A stretch of DNA of 64,000 bases from NCBI RefSeq assembly GCF_900182705.1, contig NZ_FXTP01000019.1, positions 1-64,000 on the forward strand. The letters run 5' to 3'. Shown here one piece after another: positions 63,523-64,000 of this stretch (its first letter is position 1; each line of letters begins with the position of its first letter). A model generated the notes under the pieces. That model was not told the DNA's origin. It was given only the letters and a program-made list of their open reading frames with translations, and did not search any database. The DNA comes from Gracilimonas mengyeensis. GTDB lineage: Bacteria; Bacteroidota; Rhodothermia; Balneolales; Balneolaceae. A program made the position numbers and the translations under genes.

Positions 63523-63843
63523 TTAGTTAGGGGCGTTTTCAGAAGGAGCACGGTTAGATACTTCCTCCCAGGTATCACGAATGGGTTCTAAAAGCTCTCT
63601 GAATTCTTCGAACTTTTTCTGGCGAGCCAATTCCTGGCAATAGCGATATAATTCAAAAAGCTGATCGGCCGGCTCAAAATCGAAATTAAGACCTTTAATC
63701 AGTGTTGAAAGAATATCACGCATTTTTTCGCTGTCTTCGCGATAAGAAGCCTGAATGGCAAGATCATACAGTTTTACCACCAGTTTGAGCGGTGGTACAT
63801 TCATAACTGATTGTTTCTGATATGCCAGTTGTGGATTCTCCAT
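63523..63843 (-). CDS. fliS: Flagellin export chaperone FliS
   Basis: The 106-residue helical protein has the family start NPQLAYQKQSVMNVPPLKLV and VKLYDLAIQAS, then a four-helix arrangement. FliS holds flagellin in the cytoplasm before export. It starts the minus-strand FliS-FliD block. The remaining 157 bases to the window end show no gene. Confidence 0.9.
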   Translation of the reverse strand: MENPQLAYQKQSVMNVPPLKLVVKLYDLAIQASYREDSEKMRDILSTLIKGLNFDFEPADQLFELYRYCQELARQKKFEEFRELLEPIRDTWEEVSNRAPSENAPN

Positions 63844-64000
63844 AGTTTGAAAATTACGTTAATACATTTTTTACTGGTGCATGATTACGGAGTCAGCCGA
63901 CTTTTGCACGCAGCAGTTTTTAATTCAAGCACCACTTGCGGGCAATATGATAGTCGACAACTCACATAATCTGCAGATCATCATACACCCCGGCAGGTGC

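Overview
The window looks like a chromosomal segment of a Gram-negative, flagellated bacterium of the FCB (Bacteroidota-like) group, most probably a Balneolales/Rhodothermota-type marine or saline organism. Evidence seen in the sequence: a SusC/SusD pair, a hybrid two-component system, FecI/FecR-type signalling, a GH97 enzyme, OstA/LptC-like envelope proteins and a match to the Bacteroidota -7 promoter element. These occur beside a full flagellar gene set with P- and L-ring genes, which is unusual in the Bacteroidota proper. The taxonomic assignment is inference. No phage, CRISPR array or complete insertion sequence was seen.

Region 1 (about 0.2-19 kb) is a polysaccharide-utilization locus. 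It starts with a 1442-residue hybrid sensor/AraC regulator and a small AraC-type domain gene. Then come an ECF sigma factor, a FecR-type anti-sigma factor, a SusC transporter carrying the STN signalling domain, SusD, a GH71/GH99-like lipoprotein, a SusE/F-like lipoprotein and a SusB-type GH97 alpha-glucosidase. No GH13 amylase is present, so the target may be an alpha-linked glycan other than starch. The regulatory genes are separated by gene-poor stretches full of inverted repeats, including a small zinc-ribbon gene broken by one in-frame TGA.

Region 2 (about 19-29.9 kb) is housekeeping. It holds tRNA-Val, nusB, a Ser/Thr-type phosphatase, ychF, an OstA/LptC pair for envelope transport, upp, an alanine/sodium symporter, pdxB and a pyrimidine-nucleoside phosphorylase.

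Region 3 (about 29.9-37.6 kb) holds a PspA/IM30 (ESCRT-III-like) protein. It is followed by a second small coiled-coil protein that aligns with the C-terminal half of PspA, a membrane-anchored coiled-coil protein, an enoyl-CoA hydratase, a CNNM/CorC-type membrane protein, and an AAA ATPase with a long degenerate N-terminal half. A SatD/DUF3307 pair with a repeat-rich leader follows. This region is the best candidate for an undescribed membrane-remodelling or stress module.

Region 4 (about 37.6-42.9 kb) is metabolic: phosphofructokinase, a ThuA-like protein, an SDR, WrbA, azurin and a Gfo/Idh/MocA oxidoreductase.

Region 5 (about 42.9-64 kb) is flagellar. A minus-strand block encodes FlhB, FlhA, a divergent FlhF, FlhG, a small membrane protein and sigma-28 (FliA). 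A plus-strand block encodes FlgF, G, A, H, I, a short FlgJ, a FlgN-like protein, FlgK and FlgL, followed by a glycosyltransferase-like/TPR protein. A second minus-strand block encodes FliS, FliD, a FliT-like protein, a FlgM-like protein and an NtrC-type sigma-54 activator. A close match to the sigma-28 promoter consensus precedes the FliT/FlgM-like pair, so FliA and its probable antagonist are both in this window. Flagellin itself is not in the window.
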